From assembly GCF_003339505.1 (NCBI RefSeq), contig NZ_QPIW01000003.1, positions 62,001 through 126,000 of the forward strand: a DNA stretch of 64,000 nt, read 5' to 3'. The DNA is from Runella aurantiaca. Lineage in GTDB: Bacteria > Bacteroidota > Bacteroidia > Cytophagales > Spirosomataceae. The number at the start of each line of letters is the position of its first letter. Position 1 is the stretch's first letter. The notes under the pieces are model-generated. The model was not told the DNA's origin and ran no database searches. It saw only the letters and a list, made by a program, of their open reading frames with translations. Below, piece by piece: positions 24,066 to 34,422 of this stretch. A program made the translations under genes and the position numbers.

Positions 24066-25793
24066 ATGAAAAAAATAACAGTTTCAATTGCCAGCATACT
24101 CTTTCTATTAATAGGGTATGCCTGTAAAGAAAGCTTTTTGGAGGTAGCTCCAACGGGCTCACTATCCAAAGCACAACTTACCAGCAAAGCCGGTTTAGAA
24201 GGAAGTTTAATCTCTGCTTACGCTCAATTGAGTGCTTTAGGTCAAACTCATTCTGGGCCATCCAATTGGCTTATTGGAAGTATTAGAGGCGGTGACGCCA
24301 ATAAAGGAACTGACCCGGGTGACGGAACTGAAATGATTCCTATTCAACGGTTTAGTTACAACTCGACGGATGCTGTCGCCGGTAACGTATATCAAAGCTA
24401 TTTTGAGGGTGTTTCGAGAGCTAATGCCGTTTTGGGTCTATTAAAAGAAGCACTGCCAAGTGTAAAAGCGGAAGATATCAAAGTAATGTCTGCTGAGGCT
24501 CGTTTTTTGAGAGGGCATTTCTATTTCCAATTGAAAAGAAACTTCAACATGGTACCTTATGTTGACGAAACGAAAACTCTTGCCAATGGATTAGATAAAG
24601 TAAAAAATGACGTAGAATTATGGCCAAAAATTGAGGATGATTTTAAAGCAGCTTATGCTGATCTACCCGAAACTTCATCAGCTGTTGGACGTGCCAACAA
24701 ATGGGCTGCTGCGTCTTATCTGGCAAAAGTATATTTGTATCAAAAAAAATATGCTGAAGCTAAAGCACTGTTTGATCTGATTATAGCTAACGGTAAAACA
24801 ACGGGTGGTAAAAAGTATGCACTGCTTCCTAAATACTCCGATCTCTATCGTGTTGCAAACGACAACAACGCCGAGTCAGTCTTTGCTGTTCAAGCAACGG
24901 TTAAGTCAGGAAATGGAAACAATGCAAATGCTGACTTACAATTGAATTTTATTCAAGGGGTTGACCCAGGCACTTGCTGTGGTTTCTTTCAGCCGTCTTT
25001 TGAATTTGTAAATTCATTCCGTACCGACGCCAAAGGGTTGCCTTTATTAGATGGGTCTTACAATGCACCTGCTAATGCTGTTAAGACTGACATGGGTATC
25101 AAGTCGGATGTGAATTTCACTCCTGATAGTGGACCATTAGATCCAAGACTAGATCATTCGGTGGGCCGTAGAGGTATTCCGTTTTTAGATTGGGGTCCGC
25201 ATACCGGTTTCAGTATGATTCGTAACCAACCTAACGGTGGGCCGTATTCTCCGAAAAAATACATATTTACTAAAGCAGAAAAAGCAGCCGGTTTAACAGA
25301 AACAGGCGGTTGGGGACACCAAACCTACAACGCCTACAATGTTACGATCATTCGTTTTGCCGATGTACTTTTAATGGCTGCTGAAGCTGAAATAGAAGTA
25401 GGTTCGTTGGCGAAAGCACTCGAATATACTAACATGGTAAGAGGAAGAGCTGCTAATGCAGCTGACTATGTAATGATTGACGGCAAACCTGCGGCAAATT
25501 ATAAAATTGCGGTTTACGATTCTTTCCCAACCAAAGAATTTGCTCGATCAGCAGTACGTTTTGAAAGAAGAATGGAACTTGGTATGGAAGGATATCGCTT
25601 CTACGATTTAGTTCGTTGGGGCGAAGACGTTGCTGCCATCAATAAGTATCTTCAATATGATCAGGTACTGTTGCCGGGCGCTTTGGGTGGTGCTAAATAC
25701 GAAGCTAAATATGCCTTGTTTCCTATTCCACAGTCGCAAATTGACCTATTAAATAGCACAGAAGTAATCTTAAAACAAAACCCTGGCTACTAA
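24066..25793 (+). CDS. SusD/RagB-type surface lipoprotein, pair 1
   Basis: 575 residues with a lipoprotein signal ending LIGYAC (C20). TPR-like helices and the usual late conserved block (FERRMELGMEGYRFYDLVRWG) are present, and the C terminus ends with LKQNPGY as in many family members. It caps the SusC 1 barrel and captures the ligand. It shares two unusual motifs with SusD 3: a vicinal cysteine pair in CCGFFQPS (C304-C305) and VGRRGIPFLDWGP. It belongs therefore to the same subfamily as SusD 3. A strong hairpin follows at 25825-25868. Confidence 0.94.
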   Translation: MKKITVSIASILFLLIGYACKESFLEVAPTGSLSKAQLTSKAGLEGSLISAYAQLSALGQTHSGPSNWLIGSIRGGDANKGTDPGDGTEMIPIQRFSYNSTDAVAGNVYQSYFEGVSRANAVLGLLKEALPSVKAEDIKVMSAEARFLRGHFYFQLKRNFNMVPYVDETKTLANGLDKVKNDVELWPKIEDDFKAAYADLPETSSAVGRANKWAAASYLAKVYLYQKKYAEAKALFDLIIANGKTTGGKKYALLPKYSDLYRVANDNNAESVFAVQATVKSGNGNNANADLQLNFIQGVDPGTCCGFFQPSFEFVNSFRTDAKGLPLLDGSYNAPANAVKTDMGIKSDVNFTPDSGPLDPRLDHSVGRRGIPFLDWGPHTGFSMIRNQPNGGPYSPKKYIFTKAEKAAGLTETGGWGHQTYNAYNVTIIRFADVLLMAAEAEIEVGSLAKALEYTNMVRGRAANAADYVMIDGKPAANYKIAVYDSFPTKEFARSAVRFERRMELGMEGYRFYDLVRWGEDVAAINKYLQYDQVLLPGALGGAKYEAKYALFPIPQSQIDLLNSTEVILKQNPGY

Positions 25794-25824
25794 TTCATAG
25801 ACAGTAACCAACATTTAGGTTTAT

Positions 25825-25868
25825 TTCAACAAATGCGGCAGGTCGAGAGGCTTGCCGCATTTGTTGAA
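25825..25868. terminator. Strong hairpin after SusD 1
   Basis: TTCAACAAATGCGGCA (25825-25840) pairs perfectly with TGCCGCATTTGTTGAA (25853-25868) around a 12-nt loop. There is no long T-run. It separates SusD 1 from the FG-GAP/ASPIC gene 56 bp further on, so it may cause partial termination within one locus. Confidence 0.65.
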
Positions 25869-25923
25869 TAGAGACAGTTTAAATTCGTATTTTTACAAAA
25901 TAATTCAAAAGTAAATCCGGAGC

Positions 25924-28900
25924 ATGGTTGCAAAACTTAGTATCATAAGCTTATTGGTGATCACCTTTTTAAGTTCATGCCAAGACAAACCCTTGTTTTC
26001 CAAACTTAATGCGAACGACACAGGCATTGACTTTTCTAATCGCATCACTGAAAATGATACCCTTAACATCCTTGATTTTGAATACGTCTATAACGGAGGA
26101 GGAGTAGGAATTGCCGACATGAACGGTGACAGTTTGCCGGATGTGTTGTTTTCTGGAAATCAGGCTGATAGCCGTATGTACCTCAATCGAGGCAATATGA
26201 AATTTGAAGACATTAGTAAAAAAGCGGGTATTTCCAACGTAGGCCGCTGGTGTTCAGGAATAAGTTTGGTAGACATCAACGCTGATGGGCGGATAGATAT
26301 TTACCTCACTGCTACTACCAAAGGCGCCGAAGCTCAACGCGCCAATTTGCTCTACGTCAATCAAGGCAATGATAAAGACGGAGTCCCTACTTTCAAAGAA
26401 ATGGCAGAAGAATATGGCATCGCTGACCGGGGACACTCAATGAATGCCGCTTTCTTTGACTATGACAACGATGGGGATTTAGATTTATACGTATTGACCA
26501 ACACCATTGAAAGCAATCCCAATCAATACCATGAAAAACGCCGTGACGGCTCTTCTCCCACTACCGACCGCCTCTACCGTTGCGACTGGGTCGACAGCCT
26601 CAGTCACCCTGTCTATACTAACGTATCAAAAGAAGAAGGAATTTTAATCGAAGGCTACGGCTTAGGAATAAACATTTGTGATTTCAATCATGACGGCTTC
26701 AAAGATATTTATATTACAAACGATTATTTATCAGACGATTTACTTTATATAAACAATGGTAATAAAGATGGTAAACATTTGGGTTTTGCGGATAAAGCTT
26801 CAACCTCTTTGAAACATACCAGCAATTCTGCGATGGGTAATGATGTAGCCGATATCAATAACGATGGGCTAATGGACATTATAGCAGTGGATATGTTACC
26901 CAAAGATAATACCCGTAAAAAAAGTCTTATGGGGCCTAATAGCTACCAAACTTACCTAAATAATGACCTTTTTGGTTTTAATCATCAATACGTTAGGAAT
27001 ACATTACAACTCAATTTAGGCAATAAGCCTAACTCTAATGAGCCCATATTTGCAGAAATCAGTTTACTCGCAAACATCGCTCAAACTGATTGGAGCTGGA
27101 CCCCAATGCTCGCAGATTTCGATCACGATGGTTTTCGGGACCTAATTGTCACTAATGGTTTTCCACGCGACATAACCGACCGAGATTTTGGACAATTTCG
27201 AGCTGAAAGTAATTCTTTAGCCTCTAAAGATTTCTTGATTGGACAGCTTCCTGTGGTCAAAATCCCCAACTTCGCTTTTAAAAATAAAGGAGATTTGACG
27301 TTTGAAGATGTTTCGGAAAAGTGGGGGCTTAATCAGGCTTCTTTTACCAACGGAGCCGCTTATGCAGATCTTGACCTCGACGGCGACCTTGATATTGTTT
27401 CCAACAACATTAATGATTCCGCTTTTGTATACCGTAATAATTTGTCAGAATCACATCCCGAAAAAGCCAATTACCTGCGTATAGGTTTTAAAGGTTCGAG
27501 AAAAAACGTACAGGGTTTGGGCGCTGGCGTAGAGCTCTATTATGGCAAAGGATTGATACAGGTGTATGAGCATTCGCCCTACCGGGGGTACTTATCGACG
27601 GTTGAGCCGATTGCCCACTTTGGACTCGGTGAACATACCCAAATAGACTCGGCAGTAGTGGTTTGGCCCAACGGCAAAAAACAGACGCTGAAAAACCTGA
27701 AATCCAATCAGACAGTGTACATTTCGGAAACGAGTGCCACTCAAATAAATGTTCCTGCGCAGTCAAACTCGCGTTATTTATTTAACGAATTGAATGATTC
27801 TCTGAATATCAACTGGACGCATCAAGAGCCTGAATATATTGATTTTAACGGGCAAAAATTACTGCCTCATAAGCTGTCGCAGTATCCGCCGGCGGTATCG
27901 GCGGGCGATATAAATGGCGACGGCTTAGATGATTTCTTTGTGGGTGGCTCACGACAAAATAAGGGTAAATTCTTTGTGCAAAATCCTAACGGCACGTTCA
28001 ATATCAGTGATTTACTGCCTGGAGCTGAGGGGCCTGATAAAACCTCAGAAGACATGGGAACGCTGCTTTTTGATGCCGACGGCGATGGCGACCTCGACCT
28101 CTACATTGCGAGTGGAGCTAACGAATTGCGAATCAACGACGCGGGCTATCAAGACCGTTTATATATTAACGACGGCAAAGGAAAGTATCAATTGGCTCAG
28201 GGAGCTATCCCGTCGATTTTCGTCAGTAAGTCGTGCGTACGCGCGGCAGATTATGACCACGACGGTGATTTAGATTTATACGTAGCGGGTCGTGTAGAGC
28301 CTGACCACTACCCTAAACCTGTAAGCAGTTTTATTTTACGAAACGATAGCTCTCCCAACCAAGCGCCCAAATTCACCGATGTGACGCCTCAAATTGCTCC
28401 CGCATTAACCAATCTTGGGCTGGCGTGTGATGCGCTGTGGACTGATTATGATAACGATGGCTGGGTGGATTTGCTCATTGCGGGAGAATGGATGCCGCTG
28501 ACACTATTGAAAAATACGAAAGGAAAATTTACGGTTTTACATTCCGCTTTGGATACTCAAACAGGCTTTTGGGGGAGTTTGGCTGGAGGTGATTTTGACG
28601 GTGACGGCGATACGGACTACATTGCGGGAAATCTTGGATTAAACGCCCTTACCAAAGCCTCAGACACCTATCCCATTAGTATCGTAGCGGGCGATTTTAA
28701 TCAAGATGGCATGTACGATGCCATTCCGTTTATGTATTTTCCAGACGCCGAAAACAAACTGATTCGTGTTCCTTTTCATGGACGTGAGGATGTAATTAAA
28801 CAGTTTATCCAGACGAGGGCGCGTTTTCAGACGTACAAAGATTTTGCGAAAGCCACCTACGATAATTTATTGACAGAAGAGGAACGCAAAAAAGCGCTGA

Positions 28901-29484
28901 AACTAGATGCCAACTATTGTCCGTCAGTCTACGTTGAGAATATTGGTAACGGAACCTTCAAAACCAAGCCCTTGCCGACCCTCGCGCAGCTATCACCCAT
29001 CAACGGAATGATTGTGGAAGATTTTGACAAAGACGGCCATTTGGATGTATTGCTCGTGGCCAATGATTTTGGGAATGAAACCAGCACAGGCCGCTACGAC
29101 GCTTCTAATGGATTGATGCTCAAAGGAAATGGTAAAGGTGATTTTACGCCACTAACCCAAGCTGCTACGGGTTTTTATGTGCCCGGTAATGCCAAAGGAT
29201 TAGCACAAATGGCAAGCCCTGATGGTCGCAGAATGGTGATAGCCACACAAAATCGGGGGCCGTTGAAAGTGTTCGGACAAGCAACCGCTCCCATGAAATG
29301 GCTGCCGCTGCAAGCCAATGATGCTTATGCACTCATCCAAACCAACGACGGTAAAACACATCGCCAAGAGCTATACTATGGAGCTTCTTTTCTATCGCAA
29401 TCTGTTCGTAAATTACCCCTGACTGGTCGGGAGAAATCGGTAGAGATTGTTGATTTTAGAGGAAAAAAACGGAAAGCATATTAA
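25924..29484 (+). CDS. Large FG-GAP/VCBS-repeat lipoprotein with ASPIC/UnbV domain (CRTAC1-like)
   Basis: 1186 residues with a lipoprotein signal ending FLSSC (C19). It carries many calcium-loop-like repeats of the form D-x-N-x-D-G-x-x-D (DMNGDSLPD, DINADGRID, DYDNDGDLD, DFDHDGFRD, DLDLDGDLD), consistent with one or two FG-GAP beta-propellers. An ASPIC/UnbV domain lies at about 515-605 (NVQGLGAGVELYYG, APHSPYRG-like region, HFGLGE). Such proteins commonly follow SusC/SusD pairs in Cytophagales, and are surface-exposed with unknown biochemical role. Database labels such as RNA-binding protein are not supported by this sequence. A perfect hairpin follows the stop. Confidence 0.87.
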   Translation: MVAKLSIISLLVITFLSSCQDKPLFSKLNANDTGIDFSNRITENDTLNILDFEYVYNGGGVGIADMNGDSLPDVLFSGNQADSRMYLNRGNMKFEDISKKAGISNVGRWCSGISLVDINADGRIDIYLTATTKGAEAQRANLLYVNQGNDKDGVPTFKEMAEEYGIADRGHSMNAAFFDYDNDGDLDLYVLTNTIESNPNQYHEKRRDGSSPTTDRLYRCDWVDSLSHPVYTNVSKEEGILIEGYGLGINICDFNHDGFKDIYITNDYLSDDLLYINNGNKDGKHLGFADKASTSLKHTSNSAMGNDVADINNDGLMDIIAVDMLPKDNTRKKSLMGPNSYQTYLNNDLFGFNHQYVRNTLQLNLGNKPNSNEPIFAEISLLANIAQTDWSWTPMLADFDHDGFRDLIVTNGFPRDITDRDFGQFRAESNSLASKDFLIGQLPVVKIPNFAFKNKGDLTFEDVSEKWGLNQASFTNGAAYADLDLDGDLDIVSNNINDSAFVYRNNLSESHPEKANYLRIGFKGSRKNVQGLGAGVELYYGKGLIQVYEHSPYRGYLSTVEPIAHFGLGEHTQIDSAVVVWPNGKKQTLKNLKSNQTVYISETSATQINVPAQSNSRYLFNELNDSLNINWTHQEPEYIDFNGQKLLPHKLSQYPPAVSAGDINGDGLDDFFVGGSRQNKGKFFVQNPNGTFNISDLLPGAEGPDKTSEDMGTLLFDADGDGDLDLYIASGANELRINDAGYQDRLYINDGKGKYQLAQGAIPSIFVSKSCVRAADYDHDGDLDLYVAGRVEPDHYPKPVSSFILRNDSSPNQAPKFTDVTPQIAPALTNLGLACDALWTDYDNDGWVDLLIAGEWMPLTLLKNTKGKFTVLHSALDTQTGFWGSLAGGDFDGDGDTDYIAGNLGLNALTKASDTYPISIVAGDFNQDGMYDAIPFMYFPDAENKLIRVPFHGREDVIKQFIQTRARFQTYKDFAKATYDNLLTEEERKKALKLDANYCPSVYVENIGNGTFKTKPLPTLAQLSPINGMIVEDFDKDGHLDVLLVANDFGNETSTGRYDASNGLMLKGNGKGDFTPLTQAATGFYVPGNAKGLAQMASPDGRRMVIATQNRGPLKVFGQATAPMKWLPLQANDAYALIQTNDGKTHRQELYYGASFLSQSVRKLPLTGREKSVEIVDFRGKKRKAY

Positions 29485-29500
29485 TTGTGCCTTTATCTTT

Positions 29501-29544
29501 CTAACAATAACGGTCGCCCAAACATGGGCGACCGTTATTGTTAG
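29501..29544. terminator. Bidirectional terminator hairpin with perfect 20-bp stem
   Basis: CTAACAATAACGGTCGCCCA (29501-29520) and its exact reverse complement (29525-29544) enclose an AACA loop. It lies between the stops of the plus-strand ASPIC gene (29484) and the minus-strand SusD 2 gene (29580). Confidence 0.85.
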
Positions 29545-29579
29545 AGGCTATTGAAGTTGTTTTTAGGAATTCAACTCAA

Positions 29580-31268
29580 TTAATACCCAGCGTTCTGTTT
29601 CAAATATCCCGGAATGTTGGAGGCCCCGTCAATGGCAGTTTGCGGAATCGGGAACACCCGCTTGTTTTTGTCGGTATTGGTTTTTTCGGTCCAAGTACCT
29701 TCATATTTGCCGAAACGAATCATATCAGTGCGGCGGAGCATTTCCCAGTAGAACTCAAATCCACGCTCGCGGAATAGCAGGTCGAGTGTCATGCTGGTAA
29801 GCGCTGGCGCAGGAGTGGTGGCTGTTCTGGCGGCTCTGACGAGGTTTACGTCGGCTAAAGCGCTGGCGGCATCGTTGCTTTTGCGCAATTTGGCTTCGGC
29901 CCGCATCATGTACACATCGGCCAAACGCAAGATGATGATGTCGGCTTCGCCGAAGTTACGTCCACTCACTGATTTTTTGCTGAATTCGTATTTTTCAACG
30001 CGGAAACCTGTGTTGTAGTTACTGCCGGCTACGGTAAAGTCAATCTGCTCCGTAAAATCAACGGCTTGTGTAGGCCTATTACGCGTGTCATGGAAAAGTT
30101 TACCCACCTTCATTTTGCCGTCGGGACATTTCAAAAACACCCCGTTTCTTCTGATAAGGCCATATTGTTGCCCACGCAGAATTCCCCGGTTGATATTGAA
30201 GTTTTCGGCCGCTACACAAGAGTCAGCGGGGTTTGAATAGATGCTCAAATTTTGCTTATAAAACCTCGGGTCTGCCACTGCGGGGTCTTTGGGCGCATTG
30301 GCGGTTACCCAGGTTCTGTAGAAATCAGGGGTGATGCCCGGGCCATCCGTACCGTTGGCGTTTGGATAAGCAGGGAGCGGAAACTGGTCGCCTGAAAGCG
30401 AGAAATAAGCCATCCGGTTGTGCCCGTTCAAATCGGCCCGCTGGTCTACCGCAAAAATCAATTCTTTGTTGTTGTGATTATCGTCGTTGAAAAGCGAGAA
30501 ATAATCTCTTGACAACTGATACACGCCAGAGTTGATGATTTTGTCGCTGTACTCAACGACTTTATCCATGTCTTCGGGCTTAAAGGTAAATTGAGCGGCA
30601 TACGGGTCGCGGTACACGGCGGCGTTTAGGTACAAACGGGCCAAAAGTCCCCAAACGACTCCTTTGGAAATACGGCCAGGACCCACGTTAGGGTCGACCA
30701 AGGGTTCGATGGCAAGAAGTTCGCTTTTGATATATTCAACGGCCTCATCGCCCCGAATTATTTTGGAGTTTTCGCCCAAGTCATCCTTTACGAATACCAA
30801 TCCAAACATATCAAGGGTCAGCATCGAATAATAAGCGCGCATACCTCTTGCTTCGGCCAAAAAGGTTTTTGCCGATGGATCGTTGAGGGTTGGTAACGAA
30901 TTGATGGCGGTAATAGAACGTGACATCCCCTGCAAAATCAAATTCCAAGTGTTACGGATGTTGGGGTCGGTACTGGTATGCGTGTGCTGGTGCATGGCCA
31001 AATAGATACCATTATCACCCCAATCGGTGCCGCCTCGGTAGGGGAGAATGGCTTCGTCGGTCGAGATTTCTTGTAGGGCAAAATAGTTGGTATGCTGAAA
31101 AATATTGGGTAACAATGCATACACGGGTGAGATGATTCCTTCGGCGGCTTGCTTGTCAGACAGTCCCGATGCCGAGGCTTCGTCCAACACAATTTCGTTC
31201 AGGTTGGTACAACTGTTGAGCACCATGAGCCCAACGGTTGTCACTAATATAGATAGTTTCTTTTTCAT
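29580..31268 (-). CDS. SusD/RagB-type surface lipoprotein, pair 2
   Basis: 562 residues with a lipoprotein signal ending VLNSC (C20). The SusD core includes AEARGMRAYYSMLTLDMFG, the TPR-like ADVYMMRAEAKLRKSNDAA and a C-terminal RERGFEFYWEMLRRTDMIRFG block, ending in LKQNAGY. It starts 11 bp after the SusC 2 stop and is its ligand-capturing lid. It lacks the vicinal-cysteine motif of SusD 1 and 3, so it belongs to another subfamily. The ligand is unknown. Confidence 0.94.
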   Translation of the reverse strand: MKKKLSILVTTVGLMVLNSCTNLNEIVLDEASASGLSDKQAAEGIISPVYALLPNIFQHTNYFALQEISTDEAILPYRGGTDWGDNGIYLAMHQHTHTSTDPNIRNTWNLILQGMSRSITAINSLPTLNDPSAKTFLAEARGMRAYYSMLTLDMFGLVFVKDDLGENSKIIRGDEAVEYIKSELLAIEPLVDPNVGPGRISKGVVWGLLARLYLNAAVYRDPYAAQFTFKPEDMDKVVEYSDKIINSGVYQLSRDYFSLFNDDNHNNKELIFAVDQRADLNGHNRMAYFSLSGDQFPLPAYPNANGTDGPGITPDFYRTWVTANAPKDPAVADPRFYKQNLSIYSNPADSCVAAENFNINRGILRGQQYGLIRRNGVFLKCPDGKMKVGKLFHDTRNRPTQAVDFTEQIDFTVAGSNYNTGFRVEKYEFSKKSVSGRNFGEADIIILRLADVYMMRAEAKLRKSNDAASALADVNLVRAARTATTPAPALTSMTLDLLFRERGFEFYWEMLRRTDMIRFGKYEGTWTEKTNTDKNKRVFPIPQTAIDGASNIPGYLKQNAGY

Positions 31269-31279
31269 CGTTCTTAATG

Positions 31280-34200
31280 TTAAAATGTAACGTTCAAACC
31301 AAAAATGAGCGATTTGGCTTTGGGATAACTCAAGTAATCAATACCGTAGGACGAAATTCCGTTGATGGTCCGGTCGGTGTTTACTTCGGGGTCATACCCA
31401 TCATATTTAGTAATTACGAATAAGTTTTGGGCCGTGGCCGAAACCCGAATTCCCGCAATCCATTTGTTGATTCCCAACGCTTTGGTATTAAGGTTATACC
31501 CCAATGAAAGGTTGTTTAATCGGAAAAATGCACCGTCTTTCAAGTAACGTGTCGAAACGGGCGCGGCATTGTTGACCGACTCATTTGCCGACTCAATTGC
31601 CTCCGCCGTGGTGTTGATTCCTTTCGATAATCTCAGTTTATAAAAGTTGGCGTTGGCAGTGTTATCGTAGATTTTGTTTCCCGACACACCGTTAAAATTA
31701 GCCACCAAATCAAGGCCTTTGTAGGCAATGCTACCGTTGAAGTTGAATTGTTTTGTGGGTAGGGCGCTGCCAGCCGTTACGCGGTCTTTGTCGGTTACGA
31801 TACCGTCGCCGTCTGCATCCAAATAGGTACTGATTCCTTTGTCGTCAAAACCAGTGAATTGTTTCAGATAAAACGTGCCGATGGGCTGGTCATTGATGTA
31901 GCCGTTGATGGTGGCGGAGGTTAGCCCCGAGCCAGAAGCCGAGCCAGAAGGGATAACTGAATATGGAGAATTGGTTACGTTGTTTTTGATAAACGTTACG
32001 TTACCTCCGATGTCAAAACGCAATCCGTTTGTCCCGACGTGGCGGTAATTTAATTCCAATTCTACCCCTTGGTTTTTGATGGTCATGTCGGCTACATTGG
32101 TCCAGAATGTACCTGCGGGCTGAACGGGGTCAGCGGGGATTACTTCCAACAAAATATTGTTGGATAGTTTGGTGAAATAGTCGATTGTACCCGACAATGC
32201 CCCGTTGAACAACCCAAAATCAAGCCCTATGTCGGTCTGTGTTGATACTTCCCACTGAATGTTGGGATTGGCCAGTCGAGAGTAAGAAGTGCCGGGAGCG
32301 TAAGGGCCTGTGGCGTACAAAGGATAGCTGGTGGTTCCTGAGACCTGTGACGTAAACAAGGCTTGGGTAATTTTGGAAGGGATTTCTTGGTTCCCCGTTT
32401 TTCCCCAACCAGCGCGCAGTTTCAAATCACTAAATGGTAGTGATTTTAGGAACTCTTCCTCCGAAAGTCTCCAACCCAATGAGAACGAAGGGAAAATTCC
32501 GTATTTGTTATTGGAGCCGAATTTAGAAGAACCGTCGGCCCGTACAGTGGCGGTCATCAAATAGCGGTCCTTGTATTGGTAGTTTACCCGCGAAAAGAAT
32601 GATTGCAATTCGTTGACCACGGCATAACCGCCCGGTTTGTTGTTGGCCAACGTCAATTCTTGTCCAAGTCCTGGATTGTAAATCGGTTCAATGCTCGAAA
32701 TCGGGAATTTATTGATGCTGTTGCTACGTCCCTGAACAAAAATTTTCTGGAACGAATGTCCTACCAACGCCGAGAGACTGTGGTCGGTTTGGTTCAACGT
32801 ATAGGTCAGATAGTTTTCAATCAGCTTGTTGTTGTTGTAAGTATAGATGGTTTCGAGGCGTCCATCCTGCAAGGGTACTGCGTTGGGCAAAGACTGCAAA
32901 TCACGCACGGAATTGGAGTTGTCGATACCAAAGTTGAGTTTGTACACCAAGCCTTTGATGATGGTAAACGAAGGAGAGATATTACCAATCACCCGGTTGA
33001 TTTTGGTGATATCTTTTTCCAATTTCAACGTAATCAGTGGGTTTACTCCGCTGGCATATCTAAAAGGCTCGCCGTTGGTATCATACGCGGGGTACGTAGG
33101 GTTGGCTGAAATAGCGCCACCCAACATCGCCCCAAACGGTGGGCGCTCGTTTTGGGTATAACTTGCGTTCAAATTTACGTCAATACTTAGGCGGTCGTTC
33201 AGTAATTTTTGGTTTACGTTGATACGGCCTGTATAGCGGTTGAGTTGGTTGTTTTTCAAGATACCCTCCTGATTTTGTAAGCCCAACGAAGCATAGTACG
33301 TCAGTTTGTCGGCACCACCCCCAAAAGACAAGTTATGGTTTTGTGTATAGGCCGTTCTGGTCACTTCTTTCTGCCAATCGGTATTTGCTTTCAAATCTTC
33401 CAACACACCGCCTACTGCTGGCACCTGCTTGCGGTATTCATCAGCCGTAAACACATCCAAGGCCCGGGCCATGGTGGAGATTCCGACGTTTGAGGAAAAA
33501 GTAAGGCTTGAAAAACCCGCTTTCCCTTTTTTTGTCGTAATCAACACAACACCATTTGCGCCCCGTGAACCGTAAATAGCGGTAGCCGAAGCATCTTTCA
33601 ATACGTCGATGGACTCAATGTCCTGCGGGTTAAGAAAGGTCAGTGGGTTGGTGGCTCCCCCAGTGCTGGAGTTGTCTAATGCCATTCCATCAATCACAAA
33701 AAGAGGAGTGCTGCCCGTACGAACACCGCCCGGCCCTCTGATGGTGATGGACTGCGAACCGCCGGGCTCGCCGCTGGCGGAGGTGACATTGACCCCCGCT
33801 ACTTTCCCCTGTAAAAGCTGCTCGGGCGAGTTGATGATTCCTTTGTTGAAATCGGTGGTTTTGAGGGATTTCACCGAACCCGTCATGTCTTTTTTAGTGG
33901 TGCTTCCGTAGCCGATAACGACCACCTGCGCCAAATCGGAGGCGCTAGATTTGAGCGCAACGTCTACGGCGTTGCGGGCGCCCACGACGATTTCCATTTT
34001 TTCATACCCGATAAAACCAATGACCAATACGGCTTTATCATCGGGTACAGACAGCGTGTAGTTTCCGTTTGCGTCGGTGTTGGTGCCGCGTTGCGTGCCT
34101 TTAATCACGACGCTACAGCCTGCCAAAGGCTCATTGGTCGTGGCATCGGTGACACGGCCCGTCACGGTTTTGTCGGTGGTTTTTACCACGGAAGGAGCAG

Positions 34201-34297
34201 AGGCGCTTGTTATCTGGGGAGTGGCAATCATCGCTCCCCCCGCTAACAACGACCATAACAGCCACTTCGGAGACCTCAAGTTGTAGATATTGTTCAT
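31280..34297 (-). CDS. SusC/RagA-type TonB-dependent transporter, pair 2
   Basis: 1005 residues from the ATG at 34297 (MNNIYNLRSPKWLLWSLLAG), which gives a clean signal peptide; an ATG 39 bp upstream adds an unusual leader. The order is a regulatory-like beta-sandwich (KTVTGRVTDATTNEPLAGCS), TonB-box-like AQVVVIGYG, plug (DASATAIYGSRGANGVVL) and a barrel ending FGLNVTF. It is the shortest of the four SusC proteins here. It is divergent from SusC 3, with 576 bp between the start codons. The ligand is unknown. Confidence 0.94.
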   Translation of the reverse strand: MNNIYNLRSPKWLLWSLLAGGAMIATPQITSASAPSVVKTTDKTVTGRVTDATTNEPLAGCSVVIKGTQRGTNTDANGNYTLSVPDDKAVLVIGFIGYEKMEIVVGARNAVDVALKSSASDLAQVVVIGYGSTTKKDMTGSVKSLKTTDFNKGIINSPEQLLQGKVAGVNVTSASGEPGGSQSITIRGPGGVRTGSTPLFVIDGMALDNSSTGGATNPLTFLNPQDIESIDVLKDASATAIYGSRGANGVVLITTKKGKAGFSSLTFSSNVGISTMARALDVFTADEYRKQVPAVGGVLEDLKANTDWQKEVTRTAYTQNHNLSFGGGADKLTYYASLGLQNQEGILKNNQLNRYTGRINVNQKLLNDRLSIDVNLNASYTQNERPPFGAMLGGAISANPTYPAYDTNGEPFRYASGVNPLITLKLEKDITKINRVIGNISPSFTIIKGLVYKLNFGIDNSNSVRDLQSLPNAVPLQDGRLETIYTYNNNKLIENYLTYTLNQTDHSLSALVGHSFQKIFVQGRSNSINKFPISSIEPIYNPGLGQELTLANNKPGGYAVVNELQSFFSRVNYQYKDRYLMTATVRADGSSKFGSNNKYGIFPSFSLGWRLSEEEFLKSLPFSDLKLRAGWGKTGNQEIPSKITQALFTSQVSGTTSYPLYATGPYAPGTSYSRLANPNIQWEVSTQTDIGLDFGLFNGALSGTIDYFTKLSNNILLEVIPADPVQPAGTFWTNVADMTIKNQGVELELNYRHVGTNGLRFDIGGNVTFIKNNVTNSPYSVIPSGSASGSGLTSATINGYINDQPIGTFYLKQFTGFDDKGISTYLDADGDGIVTDKDRVTAGSALPTKQFNFNGSIAYKGLDLVANFNGVSGNKIYDNTANANFYKLRLSKGINTTAEAIESANESVNNAAPVSTRYLKDGAFFRLNNLSLGYNLNTKALGINKWIAGIRVSATAQNLFVITKYDGYDPEVNTDRTINGISSYGIDYLSYPKAKSLIFGLNVTF

Positions 34298-34422
34298 ACA
34301 ATAGACAGTTATTTGTTTGTAAATAAAGCTTTGCAAAGGTCAGGCTCACCCGTTAACAAATTGTTACGTGAGCATTATCGAACCATTATGTTTAGCAATT
34401 GTAAAATTTAGATATTCATACA

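Noticed and set aside
25924-29484. Naming the FG-GAP/ASPIC protein an RNA-binding protein
   Set aside because: That label circulates in databases, but the sequence shows only lipoprotein, propeller-type and ASPIC features.
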